DNA of 64,000 bases, taken from Taudactylus pleione. Its lineage: Eukaryota; Chordata; Amphibia; Anura; Myobatrachidae. The notes beneath the pieces are model-generated. The model worked only from the letters and a program-made list of their open reading frames with translations, was not told the DNA's origin and searched no databases. This document shows, one piece after another, positions 11,951-22,198 of the stretch. Location of the stretch: NCBI GenBank assembly GCA_031769625.1, contig JAUIMM010000547.1:1054001-1118000 (forward strand), in the 5' to 3' direction. A program made the translations under genes and the position numbers. Each line of letters starts with the position of its first letter. The first letter of the stretch is position 1.

Positions 11951-13955
11951 AGTAGCTCCAGCTACCCATCACACACCACGTAGAGTTAGACGTCAACCGT
12001 GGCATTCTAGCTTAACAAGACGTCTACAAAAACCCTCACGTAAAGTTGAACATCAGTGGCGAAAGTCTCATACTCCAAGTGACTTCCTCACATATAAGAC
12101 TATCTACAACTCTTATCGTACTGCTCTGGACACTGCCAAACAAACATATTTCCAATCTCTAATCTCTGCTCAAGCTTCTAACCCCAAGCGACTTTTTAAT
12201 ACATATAAACTGCTTCTTACCCCTCCATCACCCATACCACCTGCTACTATCTGTGCACAAGATCTTGCTTCCTATTTTAGGGACAAGATTGATAAGATCC
12301 GAAATGAAATGGTAGACTCTTCCTCAGCTAGTGACCTGCTCAATTCCCTACCTGAACCCTCTGGCACATTCTCTTCATTTGATCTCACAAATGAAGATGA
12401 AGTATCTACACTCTTCTCATCCTCCTACTCTATTACATCTCCTCTAGATCCTATACCCTCACAAATCAGTAAAGCTCTGTCTCCTGTGCTTATCCCAACC
12501 CTAACTAAAATCTGTAATCTCTCTCTCTCTACTGGCAACTTTCCATCACTGTTCAAGCATGCAGTGATTACTCCCATTCTGAAAAAACAAAATTCTGACC
12601 CTAATACTCTCTCAAATTTCCGTCCTATCTCCCAGCTCCCATGCCCCTCCAAGCTACTTGAGAGACTTGTCTACACCCGCCTCACACACTTTCTTAATTC
12701 ACACAACTTATTAGACCCACTTCAGTCCGGCTTTCGTTCCCAACACTCCACAGAGACAGCACTGACTAAGGTAGTAAATGATCTTGTCACTGCCAAGGCT
12801 AAAGGCCATTACTCACTCCTAATTCTTCTAGATCTCTCTGCTGCTTTTGACACTGTTGACCACTCTCTTCTCATACAAACACTGCAATCCCTAGGTTTTA
12901 AGGACACAGCTCTTTCCTGGTTTTCTTCCTACCTATCTGATCGCTCTTTTACTGTTCGTTTTTCTGATTCTGCCTCCTCTTCACTACCTCTATCAGTTGG
13001 AGTACCGCAAGGCTCTGTCTTAGGTCCTTTACTATTCTCAATCTATACCACCTCTCTTGGCAAACTAATCCGTTCTTTTGGATTTCAGTACCATCTGTAT
13101 GCGGATGATACTCAAATCTACCTATCCTCTCCAGATTTATCTCCATCTGTATCGGTCTGTGTCACTGAATGTCTTTCTGCCATTTCATCTTGGATGTCAT
13201 CTCGCCACCTGAAACTTAATATTTCTAAAACAGAATTAATTATATTTCCACCGGCCAATAACAGTTACCAACCTGATCTCTCTATCACTGTTGATACCTC
13301 GACCATCCACCCTGCCCCACAAGCTCGCTGCCTTGGTGTCATCCTTGACTCTGAACTGTCCTTTGTTCCTCATATTCAATCTGTCTCAAAATCATGTTAC
13401 ATACATTTAAAAAACATATTCAAAATTCGACCATATCTCACACAAGACACTGCAAAAACTCCAATCCATGCACTTGTTATTTCCCGCATTGACTATTGCA
13501 ATAGTCTCCTTACTGGTCTTCCCAAAAACAGGCTATCACCATTACAATCCATTATGAATGCAGCTGCGAGGCTTATCTTCCTTGCAAAACGTTCTTCTTC
13601 TGCTGCCCCGCTCTGTCAGTCCCTCCATTGGTTGCTGGTTTTCTACCGTATTCAATACAAAATACTTTCATTTACACATAAGGCTATTAACCAAACCACA
13701 CCAACATACATCTCTTCACGCATCTCAAAATATCTCCCAACCCGACCTCTCCGCTCAGCACAAGATCTGCGTCTCTCATGCCCATGCATTACTTGCTCCC
13801 ATTCACGGTTACAGGACTTTCTTCGCGCTGCACCCACTCTATGGAATAACCTACCTCGCACAATAAGACTTTCTTTTAGTCTCCAATCCTTCAAGCGTTC
13901 CCTGAAAACTCACCTCTTCAGGCAAGCTTATCAGATTCCAGAACCTACCACATAA
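11925..13955 (+). CDS. L2 ORF2, reverse transcriptase part (long open frame)
   Basis: This frame is open from 11925 to the stop at 13955; the first Met is at 12309, and the residue numbers below count from it. It encodes the LINE reverse transcriptase that copies element RNA at the nicked target. Motifs in order are SNFRPISQL (102-110), the QSGFR block (139-143), [13 protein letters not shown] (173-185, first catalytic Asp), [13 protein letters not shown] (231-243), YADDTQIYL (264-272, catalytic DD) and [10 protein letters not shown]. The C-terminal region ends with [14 protein letters not shown], as in L2/CR1-type proteins. No stop or frameshift is seen over about 2 kb, so this half decayed little. 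It is separated from the endonuclease half by a frameshift near 11930. Confidence 0.9.
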   Translation, partial: TRLEKALNEVAPATHHTPRRVRRQPWHSSLTRRLQKPSRKVEHQWRKSHTPSDFLTYKTIYNSYRTALDTAKQTYFQSLISAQASNPKRLFNTYKLLLTPPSPIPPATICAQDLASYFRDKIDKIRNEMVDSSSASDLLNSLPEPSGTFSSFDLTNEDEVSTLFSSSYSITSPLDPIPSQISKALSPVLIPTLTKICNLSLSTGNFPSLFKHAVITPILKKQNSDPNTLSNFRPISQLPCPSKLLERLVYTRLTHFLNSHNLLDPLQSGFRSQHSTETALTKVVNDLVTAKAKGHYSLLILLDLSAAFDTVDHSLLIQTLQSLGFKDTALSWFSSYLSDRSFTVRFSDSASSSLPLSVGVPQGSVLGPLLFSIYTTSLGKLIRSFGFQYHLYADDTQIYLSSPDLSPSVSVCVTECLSAISSWMSSRHLKLNISKTELIIFPPANNSYQPDLSITVDTSTIHPAPQARCLGVILDSELSFVPHIQSVSKSCYIHLKNIFKIRPYLTQDTAKTPIHALVISRIDYCNSLLTGLPKNRLSPLQSIMNAAARLIFLAKRSSSAAPLCQSLHWLLVFYRIQYKILSFTHKAINQTTPTYISSRISKYLPTRPLRSAQDLRLSCPCITCSHSRLQDFLRAAPTLWNNLPRTIRLSFSLQSFKRSLKTHLFRQAYQIPEPTT

Positions 13956-14524
13956 CCTTCATAGCTTCCATATCTAATTACATCCCCTTTTACAGTCCAA
14001 ACACACTCTCACACATCGTCTTTCTCTCACATCCTCATGACATTTGGTCGATATTCCTGTGTGACTGGATCATGCAGCCAACCAAGAAACTGTGCATTCT
14101 GGGTGGACCAAAATGCAATATATAGCACCTATCCTTGTGTATCAGTGCCTATTTCCCTATAGATTGTAAGCTTGCGAGCAGGGCCTTCCTACCTATATAT
14201 CTGTTTGTTATTACCCAGTTTTGTTCTGTTAATGTTCCAATTGTAAAGCGCAACGGAATATGCTGCGCTATATAAGAAACTGTTAATAAATAAATTAAAT
14301 AAATAATCATATTTCCCACATGCAGTTTAATCTATTTTCATTGTTATTTTGTTTTACTCTGAGGTGGTGCAAAGCCATATAGTGTAATTATCAAGGCGCT
14401 TTCCTGAAATAAAAATATATACATGATTTCACTAATACTGTGTGGCTGAATGGAAGCAAATCCACTCAGACTTGGTCCAAAACCTCCTGAGAAGCCTTCC
14501 TAGAAGAGTGGAGGCTGTTATAGC

Positions 14525-15311
14525 GGGATGCAATTTATATCCCAGCGGTCGGGATGCCGGCGCTCAGAATGCTGACACCAGTCAGAATCCTGGCGCCAGC
14601 ATCCCGGCCGCCGACATCTCGACGGTAAGTATTGGGGTTAGAGGGAGGGTTAAGCATTAGGGGCAGAGTTAGGGATAGGCCAGGTGGGGGGGAGGTTTAG
14701 GTTTAGGCTGTGGGGAGGAAGGGAGAGTTATGGTTAGGACACTTACATGCAGGTGTCGGCATCCTAACCCAGACGGGATGCCGGCGTTATGAACAACTGA
14801 AAGAACAGCGCTCTAAATGCGCTGTATATAGTGTAGAACTTAATAAATATACAATTTATTTTCAATAAAATTCATATGCACAAAACAATAAAAAACACAT
14901 AAATCATATAGATAAAACTATATCAACACAATGATATAGAATAAATGAAAACAGTAAAAATCACCAGTCCACATGAGTAAATGGTATAGATCTCAAGCAA
15001 TATAGTAGCATTGAGAGTATACATCCAAAATAAAGTCCATAGTCATATATAGTCTTTTGTGTTATATGAAGAGATGTATCTAGCATGAGTATATATTTAC
15101 CAATTTCAGTGTCCAAAAGATAGTACAGGGTCCTTAAGCAACGCTTGGGAGAGCCTTTGCAGTGCAACTTTTGGCACAGGTCCGGTCTGCTGGTGATATA
15201 ACAGCTGATTTAAAACACCGATAGGTAGATGAGATTGTAGAGTGGAGGGTGAATCAGCCAGTCCGGGATACCGGCGTTAGGATTCTGACACCGGCATCCC
15301 GTAACCAACCC
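14525..15311. mobile_element. CCCTAA-core hAT-like MITE, copy 2 (interrupted)
   Basis: A perfect 8-bp duplication 'gttatagc' (14517-14524 and 15312-15319) brackets the element, and the duplicated bases lie in the Tc1 right arm, whose complement exists on the left side. Ends are 'gggatgcaa...' and '...ggcatcccgtaaccaaccc'. It has 'gtaagt' at 14625 and GGGTTAG-type degenerate repeats at 14635-14740. It is interrupted by the AT-rich insert at about 14794-15247. Confidence 0.8.
14794..15247. mobile_element. AT-rich insert, Penelope-like candidate
   Basis: The segment opens with 'aaagaacagcgctctaaatg' and an AT-rich tract, unlike the GC-rich element around it, and ends shortly before 'gccagtccgggataccgg', where the host element resumes. 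The 'agcgct' opening resembles 'gatcaaagagcgcactta' at 42811 beside the giant inverted repeat. The assignment to Penelope-like elements is a guess from that resemblance; no open reverse transcriptase is present. Confidence 0.35.
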
Positions 15312-15516
15312 GTTATAGCAACAATGGGGGGTGGGGGGGGAACTCCATATTAGTGTCCATGGTTTTTGAATGGAATGCTTAACTAACACATATTGGTGTG
15401 ATGCTAAGAATGATATTACACTAACATCGTCATATTACTGCTTTTACTTCTTCTATTTCATCTTACATTTGAAATCTAAGATCTCTATTCCGGCAAAATA
15501 CGACCCACCACACATA

Positions 15517-16067
15517 GGGCCTCATTTAGAGGCGGTCGGAGGATGCAAGCGGTCGCTCAGAAACTGGGCGGCCACTTGCATCCAGACCGCCCGCCTCTGT
15601 TGTGGTCGTTAGGCTGTGGGTTAACACCCACAGCTCTAACGACCGCTCGGGTGATGGTCACGATGGTCAGAGACCATCGCGACCATCGGGGCTTACGACG
15701 AGACCCTAGGGTAGGGTCTCACTTGTCGTAAGCCCCGGAGAGCTTCTGGCTCTGTCAGAGCCGGAAGCTCTCCACTGACATCACTAGTGATGTCAGTTGG
15801 GCCTCCCCCAAACGGCAGGCGTTCCCATGGGAACGCCTCCGTTTGGGCTGCCACCCCCCCGGCCTGCCTTCCAAACGGGGCGAGCTGTCAATCAACATCG
15901 ACAGCTCGCCCCCTTTGGAAAGAGACCCGCTACGACCAGCGCTGTCGGTCGTAGCGGGTCTCACGCATGCGCACGAGGGAGCCGGCTCCCTCGTGCGCAC
16001 GCGCACTGGCAAAACATCGAGGCGGCCGTGCGGTCGTAGACCGTACGGCCGCCTCTGAATAAGGTCC
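15517..16067. mobile_element. Multi-hairpin MITE, copy 1 (eleven consecutive hairpins)
   Basis: A 551-bp GC-rich element with ends 'gggcctcatttagaggcgg' and 'ccgcctctgaataaggtcc', flanked by ATA on both sides. The interior is a chain of hairpins at 15531-15591, 15604-15644, 15653-15687, 15688-15736, 15737-15773, 15774-15797, 15808-15846, 15871-15918, 15923-15961, 15969-15998 and 16019-16055. Together they cover about 75% of the element. The 3-bp target duplication and inverted ends suggest a PIF/Harbinger-type MITE. Six open frames overlap here on both strands and look like palindrome by-products. Confidence 0.85.
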
Positions 16068-16205
16068 ATAATGTTATACAAGTTGTTCTCTTGTTAGATG
16101 GGCTCTGTGGCCAAATTGAAGTGGAGATAAAACCTGATTTGTTGTGCCATTGTTGGGAACCAGTTCTCCAATTTACAACATGATAAAAACAGAAACTGTC
16201 CAGCA

Positions 16206-16355
16206 GGGATGCGTTCAGCATAGGGTTAGGGTAGGGAGAGGGGGAGGGTTAGCAATGCATACCAACCAACAAGTGTCGGTATGTTAACCCAGTCGGGATC
16301 CCGGAGTCTGAATTCTGACCAACAGGATCCCGACTGTGTATTTCATACCGATCCC
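16206..16355. mobile_element. CCCTAA-core hAT-like MITE, copy 3 (internally deleted)
   Basis: A 150-bp derivative bounded by 'gggatgcg' and 'ccgatccc', with a perfect 8-bp duplication 'gtccagca' (16198-16205 and 16356-16363). It keeps 'agggttagggtaggg' on the left and a 'gtcgggatcccgg' end on the right, but most of the core is lost. Confidence 0.75.
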
Positions 16356-16568
16356 GTCCAGCAGAATGGCAATAGTATATTTTAAAGTGTTGGCTATTTC
16401 AGTCAGCAAACTCTGTGTGTCATCACATTTTACTGCACTCATATAGGAGTGATCACACTGTTTTCTTATAAAGCTGTATAAACGTATTGTTGCACTGAGA
16501 TTAGTTGATGATAAAAACCATCCTAATGGAATAAATACTGCCAGGATTAGTTACAAAGCACAGTCTAA

Positions 16569-16863
16569 AGCTGGGTACACACTGTACGATGTATCATATG
16601 ATATCACATTCCGACGCGGATCGGAACGATATATTGCACACATAGTATAGTGTGTACGCCCGATCCATAGTTCCTGACAGTCATTCAGTCAGATGGGATG
16701 ATGCAATGAACGGAACGAGGTGGTATAGTTACAAGCAGCATGTACCGATACATTGCACCGTTGTACGCGGGATCGTGCAGTGTGTACGGTGTGCGCAATG
16801 TATAGTTACATCGCTCATTGCCTTGCTGGGCCCATCGCACCGTCGTTTTGTTTGTACCCAGCT
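16569..16863. mobile_element. Harbinger-like MITE ('agctgggtacacact' family)
   Basis: Ends 'agctgggtacacactg' and 'tttgtacccagct' with TAA on both sides (16566-16568, 16864-16866), the PIF/Harbinger TWA target preference. The interior has words such as 'gatcgtgcagtgtgtacgg'. Family members lie at 20272, 25324 (half), 26206, 31859, 47371 and 56853. Confidence 0.8.
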
Positions 16864-19137
16864 TAAGTGCCACCACATAATTGCTTGTGTTTCTGTGAGC
16901 GTGCCCTCTGCACCATTCTGCACATTAACGATGCGACTTTAAATTGCGGTGTCATCAAAGTGCCATTTGTTTGTTAATGTGAGATAATATGTTTAGTAAT
17001 TATATGTTCGTTTAATTTACTTTTTTTGTTGTTTTGGGATTGATTATAAGTGTTTAAAACACTATGCTATATAAGTAATCATTGCCCCATGTGAATATGT
17101 AATATTTACTGAAAATGGCTTTTTGTACATTGCTGCAAGCCGTGAAATTGGCATCAGCATTTTTCCTATCTTAAGGATGCGATGTTCCTATGGCATGGAA
17201 CCTATGGCCATAGTAATTCTGAGACACCAGTACAGATTTCACCCACTGTATAGCCTCTGGTGACTTATTCTGTATGCAGCAAGTCTCTTCTCAATGGGCT
17301 GGCGAAGACTTTGGGTACTGAGTACCAGTAAGATGTCTTCACAGCATGTAATAGCAGCTTAAGAGAAAATTACTGAGAAATTGCACAGTGATGGATGTGG
17401 TAAAAAGATGGGAGTATAAAGTCAATTTGTAAAAATAAAAAATATATATGTTTCTTCAATAGCATAAGTGGGGACTGCTGTTAATATCATACTTTAATAA
17501 TCCGGATCTGTATCTTTTGACAGGCGAAAAGAGCTTTATCTCTGAATGAAGGAACACTAGCAGTCTCTGAAGCAATGCCTTTCTCTGGGTGCTAGAGATA
17601 ACACAGACATGAAATAGAGGCTGGGTATTAAGGGATAGCACCAGCTGCATTGTCCTGTGATAGGGAGGGAGCGGGAGGGGGACATATCAGAGAGACTGGG
17701 CGAGGGGGTTGCTTGCTAATCATTAGTCATTTATTTGCACAGCAAGCTTTTCCCTCAGCCCATTCAGCCATCTATTACTTGCTAGTGAAAAGTCACAAAG
17801 CCCTGTCATTAGCAGAATCAATCACCACAGGGCCTACTGAGAGCCCTCCTATGGCCTCTCATTTACTCAGCTAAAGAGCTATGAATGTCTGCCTGACTCT
17901 GGCTTCTTCCTCTCTACCTCTACAGGGCTCCCCTCACCATCGTCTTCATACCTTCCCCTGTAATGATATATACCTATACTGCTTAATAAGTCAGAGGGTT
18001 TGCATGGTTATAGTCCTGTTTTTATCTTTCCATGTGTTAGCTGGCAGGTTTTTTTATTTTTGTTTATTAGCTCTATGGTGCAGACGAGAAGGCGCATACT
18101 TCTTATACATTTCTGCCAGCTGACTCTAATTTCCAGTAGCAGTGTCAGATTTTAAATATTTGTCCGCCACATAAACGCCAAATATTACAGACAGTACCCC
18201 AGTATCTCATAATAATATGTTCCCTTTTTAATCAAATAATAATATGTGCCTCCTGTTGGATGTAGAGTACGCTACTGCGCAAACTCCATGTTACTCCTCC
18301 AGTGAGGCTTCATTCCCTGTTCCAAGATGGCCACCAACCTAAGTACTGCTCATGTGATTCACCATCTTGTTAGAGTGCCACAGTGGGAGACAGTAATCTT
18401 CCACTTAGTTACAGAGAGACCAGCAAATACATACGACCCACAACGCCTTCCACGGTTCCTGCACTGCTAACCACTGCCTTATTGCACTCACCAGCTGGTG
18501 AGTTGTATAACACACTGCTCCACTCAAGCTCTGCTCCATCTACCAGTGTGTATAACAGTGAGTACGGCTGTACTTTGTTTACCTTTAATAAAACCACTAC
18601 ACTGGTTAAGTATTTGGGCTGTTCGTAATTTTGGGGCATTACAGAAACTCTGCTACATCATCAAGCATGTACACACATATTTCCAACACCACCTTTAAAC
18701 TCACAAATGTCTGATGTCAGCAGCACAGAGGGTGACAGGGAAAGGCAGAGGGTGATGCGTACAATGCTAAGAGTATTCTAGTGATTGCCATACAATACAG
18801 AAAACATTCTAGTGACCGCCATACATGTCCCTATACATTACTATCAAAGCACCAAGCTCTCCCTTTATATTTATTTGTACTTACAATATTATTTTTTATT
18901 TATTTTTAAAGATTTCCTTTATTACACATTTTATAGTGGTACTATAAAAGTGATTCATGAGAGCTAAGCAGTAAACAATACATGTCGTACAAGGTGGACT
19001 GGGCTAAGGCAGATAGAGAGAGGAGGGGGTTGGATAATTAATTTGAAAAAAAGGGAAACATTGCAAAGATACAGAGAAATGACCAGTTCAAAAGCAACAT
19101 TGTAGAATGCAGATCATAACATATGAATGAGATGTAG
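16864..19137. other. No confident gene; unique-looking DNA
   Basis: The part 17640-17900 is less AT-rich and may be constrained non-coding DNA. At 18254-18640 a stretch with an AATAAA near its end resembles an LTR loosely (see rejected items). Nothing else is assignable. Confidence 0.35.
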
Positions 19138-19145
19138 CTAGCAGC

Positions 19146-19512
19146 CAGTGGCATCCCTCCCCTTGGTGTCCCCTGGGGCGGGGAGGAATGCTGTATGCGC
19201 GGCGTAGTCATGCACCACCGAAAAGGGGGCATGGCCTCGCGGTTAGAGTGTTTCCCTGCAGAAAGGGGCGTGGCCTCGCAGCCGAACCCTGTCACCGTGT
19301 GCTTATTACTGGGGGCAGGGGGGTTGCCGGGGGTGCGGACTGCCCTGTGTGCAGTGCTGGCCAGATCCCTCATAGTGTCAGGAGCCAAGTGTTGCACTTA
19401 ATTATACAGTGCAGCACCCGGCTCCTGTCACTGAGGGGGAGTCTGCACCTTGGTGTCACCCCTCGGTGGGTGACACCCGGGTGCGGCCCGCACCCCCCTT
19501 GTGACGCCACTG
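19146..19512. mobile_element. hAT non-autonomous element, perfect 8-bp duplication
   Basis: Ends are 'cagtggcatcc' and 'gtgacgccactg', and the flanks are identical, 'ctagcagc' (19138-19145 and 19513-19520). It is 367 bp and GC-rich, with 'ggtgacacccgggtgcggcc' near the right end. The clean duplication suggests a fairly recent insertion. Confidence 0.9.
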
Positions 19513-19520
19513 CTAGCAGC

Positions 19521-20268
19521 AGAGAAACATATATTATTTATTGAGAAAAACAATGTGCCTGCTTTGTGTACCTACTTTGGAGCCTGGCCGGCATGATTCA
19601 TGGCTCCTCTCCTTACTCAAAGATCTGAACTGCTGCAGTGGCTGCTTTTTCTGTTAAGGACAGCGAGGAAGCAGGGCCCACCCAATGACAGGAGTGGAGC
19701 AGTGGAGAAGAGATACACCCCTCGGCATGTCGAAATTACAAGGTGCATTACAGCACCTGTCAGTGCCAGAGAGCCAAGGGATGAAGAAGCAGGGAGCAGG
19801 AAGTGAAGGGACTGATCCGCAAGCTGCGGCACATTTAGGAACCAAATCAGTGTAACGGCTACCTGTGCTGGGGAACATCAATGATGATGATCCGCTCAGC
19901 GGTAGGGGGCCTGTAGGATCTCTCACTCAATGGAGGTCCAGGTGCGACTCAGCAGCAATAGTTCTACCCCTGCTTGGAAAAATTCCTGTTTTTAACTACA
20001 AATTGACTGCACAGTACATCACTTCTTCTGCATATTTGGCACATTCTTCCCCAATATTTTTATTTCTGGAATTTATAAATTCATATTTATTAAACGGCCC
20101 ATAGGCCGGACTTTCCCCACACCTGATCTAGATGATGATGTTCATTTATGATGTCTCAATTATTTCAATTGTTTTTCTTATTTTTTTTACTTTAGTGCTT
20201 TAATAAGGAAAAAATGTAATTAATTAAAAAAAGAAAAACAGAAAGCAGTGTTATTCACTAATGTCATC
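19521..20268. other. No recognised feature
   Basis: Unique-looking DNA. Short open frames on both strands (19600-20104) overlap each other and show no family motif. Confidence 0.35.
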
Positions 20269-20271
20269 TTA

Positions 20272-20609
20272 TGCTGGGTACACACTGTCCGATATATTGC
20301 CCGATCAATTGATCGGCCAATATATCTGCTGGCCGTCGGCCAGTGTGTACAGACGATATGTCTGTGAACCGCGTAGTTCACAGACATCGCATTGGCTGTG
20401 CTGCATCGGCAAGTGTGTAACCGACCGTACACACACAGCGGCAGCCGCGTGGAGGGGGACAGCCCTATCCCGGACGCACCTCCCTGCCAGCGGGACCCAC
20501 GGCTGCTGGATAGATGATGCCCATTCAGTGTGTATGAACGACCATCATCTAAAGATATATCTGCAGGTCACTCGATCTGCAGATATATCTTTCAGGTGTT
20601 TACCCAGCT
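20272..20609. mobile_element. Harbinger-like MITE ('tgctgggtacacact' family)
   Basis: Ends 'tgctgggtacacactg' and 'gtttacccagct' with TTA duplications (20269-20271, 20610-20612). The left part holds a short palindrome around 'cgatcaattgatcgg'. The 142-codon frame crossing the element is incidental. Confidence 0.8.
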
Positions 20610-20799
20610 TTAGACTAAGCTTAGGCAATATATGGCCCTGCAGCTGTGTATATTTAGATCCCATCAATTTGGTTCTGATTAACCATTAATGGACTTTTAT
20701 AGCAATGTTGGTGTGAATAGATCCATGTGATGTCCTTTTCTAGAGTAAAAGGACCCCAAATATAACAACCCTGGGATGCATTCAAAAAATATTACGCTC

Positions 20800-21212
20800 G
20801 GATTCAGTATGATTGACTGCCGGCTGCATGGCCGACGGTTCAAATCCCGACAGCGGCATCCCGGCAGTAGTGAAAATCCCGATCGTCCCAAGGTAAGTAT
20901 TTCCTACCCTATTCTACCCCCTAACCCTCCCTTGGGGGTGCCTAACCCTAATCCCCCCTCTTAGTGCCTAAACCTAACCCCACCTTCCCCGCCGCCTATA
21001 GCTAAGTCCCCCGGGGGGTGCCTAACCCTAACCTCCCCCCGGGGGTGCCTAACCCTCCCTTCCCCTAGCCTAAGCCTAAACTCCTGGGGGGTGCCTAACC
21101 CAACTCCCCCCCCCCCCCCGCTCGGCTGTCCGCGCCCGACTTACCTTCAAACGGTAAGCCGAGTGTCAGGCTCCTGGCGTAGGTAAAATGACAAGCGTCT
21201 GCATTCCTACAT
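20800..21212. mobile_element. CCCTAA-core hAT-like MITE, copy 4 (right end truncated)
   Basis: It starts 'ggattcagtatg', has the tRNA B-box-like 'ggttcaaatcc' at 20837, a 'gtaagtat' at 20893, then degenerate 'cctaacccta' blocks with 'ccccggggggtgcc', and 'cttaccttcaaacggtaag'. The terminal 'gccggcttcctgac' end is missing. Confidence 0.75.
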
Positions 21213-21215
21213 AGT

Positions 21216-21707
21216 TTCATTATGCCTCCTAATACAGTACAACTTTGTTCAACAATATATTTATCCATAGGCTATTGATAACGGGTGCTGCACCCAGAGT
21301 ATACTTACATTGTGCCGTCTAGCGGGTCCCTCCTTTTTCACAGTGACATCTGGGAAGTGCTGTATTAGTGTCAGACATGTTGAATTGTTACCAACCATTG
21401 TCTTTCTTTATTTCTGCTTGTTGAGTATAGCTTTCTGAGCAATTACTAGTGAGTCTGTCTCAGAAAATGTGACACAGGATTGAGCCACCGTAGGAACTTC
21501 CATATGTACTAATGTACTGTATGTTGTAAATACACAAACGAATGCAGTAAAAAAATATATAAATGGATCTGTGAGAGGGGCCTAGTTTTCCAAAAATGCC
21601 ATGACATATGCAATAGGGTATTGCAGTTAATGGACTTACAGAGCAAGACTTTGATATTATGTATGACATTAATATTAGCCCTTAAATGTTTGTGGGTGTG
21701 TATATAC

Positions 21708-21712
<5 letters not shown>
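21216..21712. other. No recognised feature
   Basis: Unique-looking AT-rich DNA leading into a TA microsatellite. Confidence 0.35.
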
Positions 21713-21742
<30 letters not shown>

Positions 21743-21762
21743 GTGTATATATATATATATAC
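21713..21762. repeat. (TA)n microsatellite
   Basis: Simple TA repeats with TG interruptions at 21720-21760, directly abutting the Tigger-like element, whose TA target preference fits insertion into such a tract. Confidence 0.9.
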
Positions 21763-21763
21763 A

Positions 21764-22198
21764 CAGGTTGAGTCTCCCATATCCAAATATTCTGAAATAC
21801 AGAATATTCCGAAATACCAAATTATTTTGGCATGACTCCGGTAATGAAACCTTTCATTTTTGATGGTTCAGTGTACACAAACTGTCTAAGGCACAAATTA
21901 TTAAAAATATTGTATAAAATTACCTTCAGACTGTCTGTATAAAGTGGATATGAAACAATGAATTTCATGTATGTACACAAACTTTGCTTGAGCCACAAAA
22001 TTATTGAAAATATTGTATAAAATTACCTGCAGGCTGTTGTATAAGGTGTATATAACACATAAAAGCATTCTGTGTGTATATTTGGGTCCCATTCCCAAGA
22101 TATTTCATTATATTATGCAAATATTCCATAATACGAAATATTCCGTTATCCAAAATACCCCTGGTCCCAAGCATTTTGGATATGAGGGACTCAACCTG
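21764..22198. mobile_element. Tigger/pogo-like MITE, copy 2
   Basis: Ends 'caggttgagtctcccatatc' and 'gggactcaacctg', followed by TA. The interior is near-identical in plan to the copies at 8360 and 31131, with 'cattttggatat' near the right end and 'acacaaactttg' blocks in the middle. Confidence 0.8.

Larger units (their letters stand above)
11225..14300 (+). mobile_element. L2-clade non-LTR retrotransposon, 5'-truncated
   Basis: About 3.1 kb of an L2 element: the second part of the endonuclease domain, the complete reverse transcriptase and C-terminal region, then a 3' UTR with 'ttgtaagcttgcgagcaggg' and the tail 'gctgcgctatataagaaact' followed by AAATAA-type repeats. The 5' boundary is approximate because ORF1 and the N-terminal endonuclease are absent. 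Fragments of the same family lie at 2713, 7395, 10755, 44735 and 47675. Confidence 0.9.
11064..15404. mobile_element. Tc1-type element with long inverted repeats, host of nested insertions
   Basis: The left terminus 'cactacatggtcaagagtat' plus 'gtggacacctg' follows a TA and is typical of Tc1-like elements. The left arm continues to about 11190 ('cttttctagggaggct'). The complementary right arm is found in two pieces, 14495-14524 ('agccttcctagaagagtgga') and 15312-15404. A CCCTAA-core element (14525-15311) separates the pieces, and an L2 LINE occupies the middle. The right terminus is truncated after 'ggtgtgatgct'. No transposase reading frame of its own is recognisable here. Confidence 0.7.

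Noticed and set aside
15755..16221. Cluster of overlapping open frames in a GC-rich island, resembling a CpG-island gene
   Set aside because: The frames mirror one another because the DNA is a series of palindromes; no start, splice or domain evidence exists.
18254..18640. Possible solo LTR (TG...CA-like ends, AATAAA near the right end)
   Set aside because: No direct flanking repeat, no primer-binding site or coding remnants, and the ends cannot be fixed; a single copy in the window gives no support.
19236..19260. tRNA-like 'gcggttagagtgtttccc' word
   Set aside because: No matching acceptor, anticodon or T-arm could be laid out around it; it is part of a hAT element.
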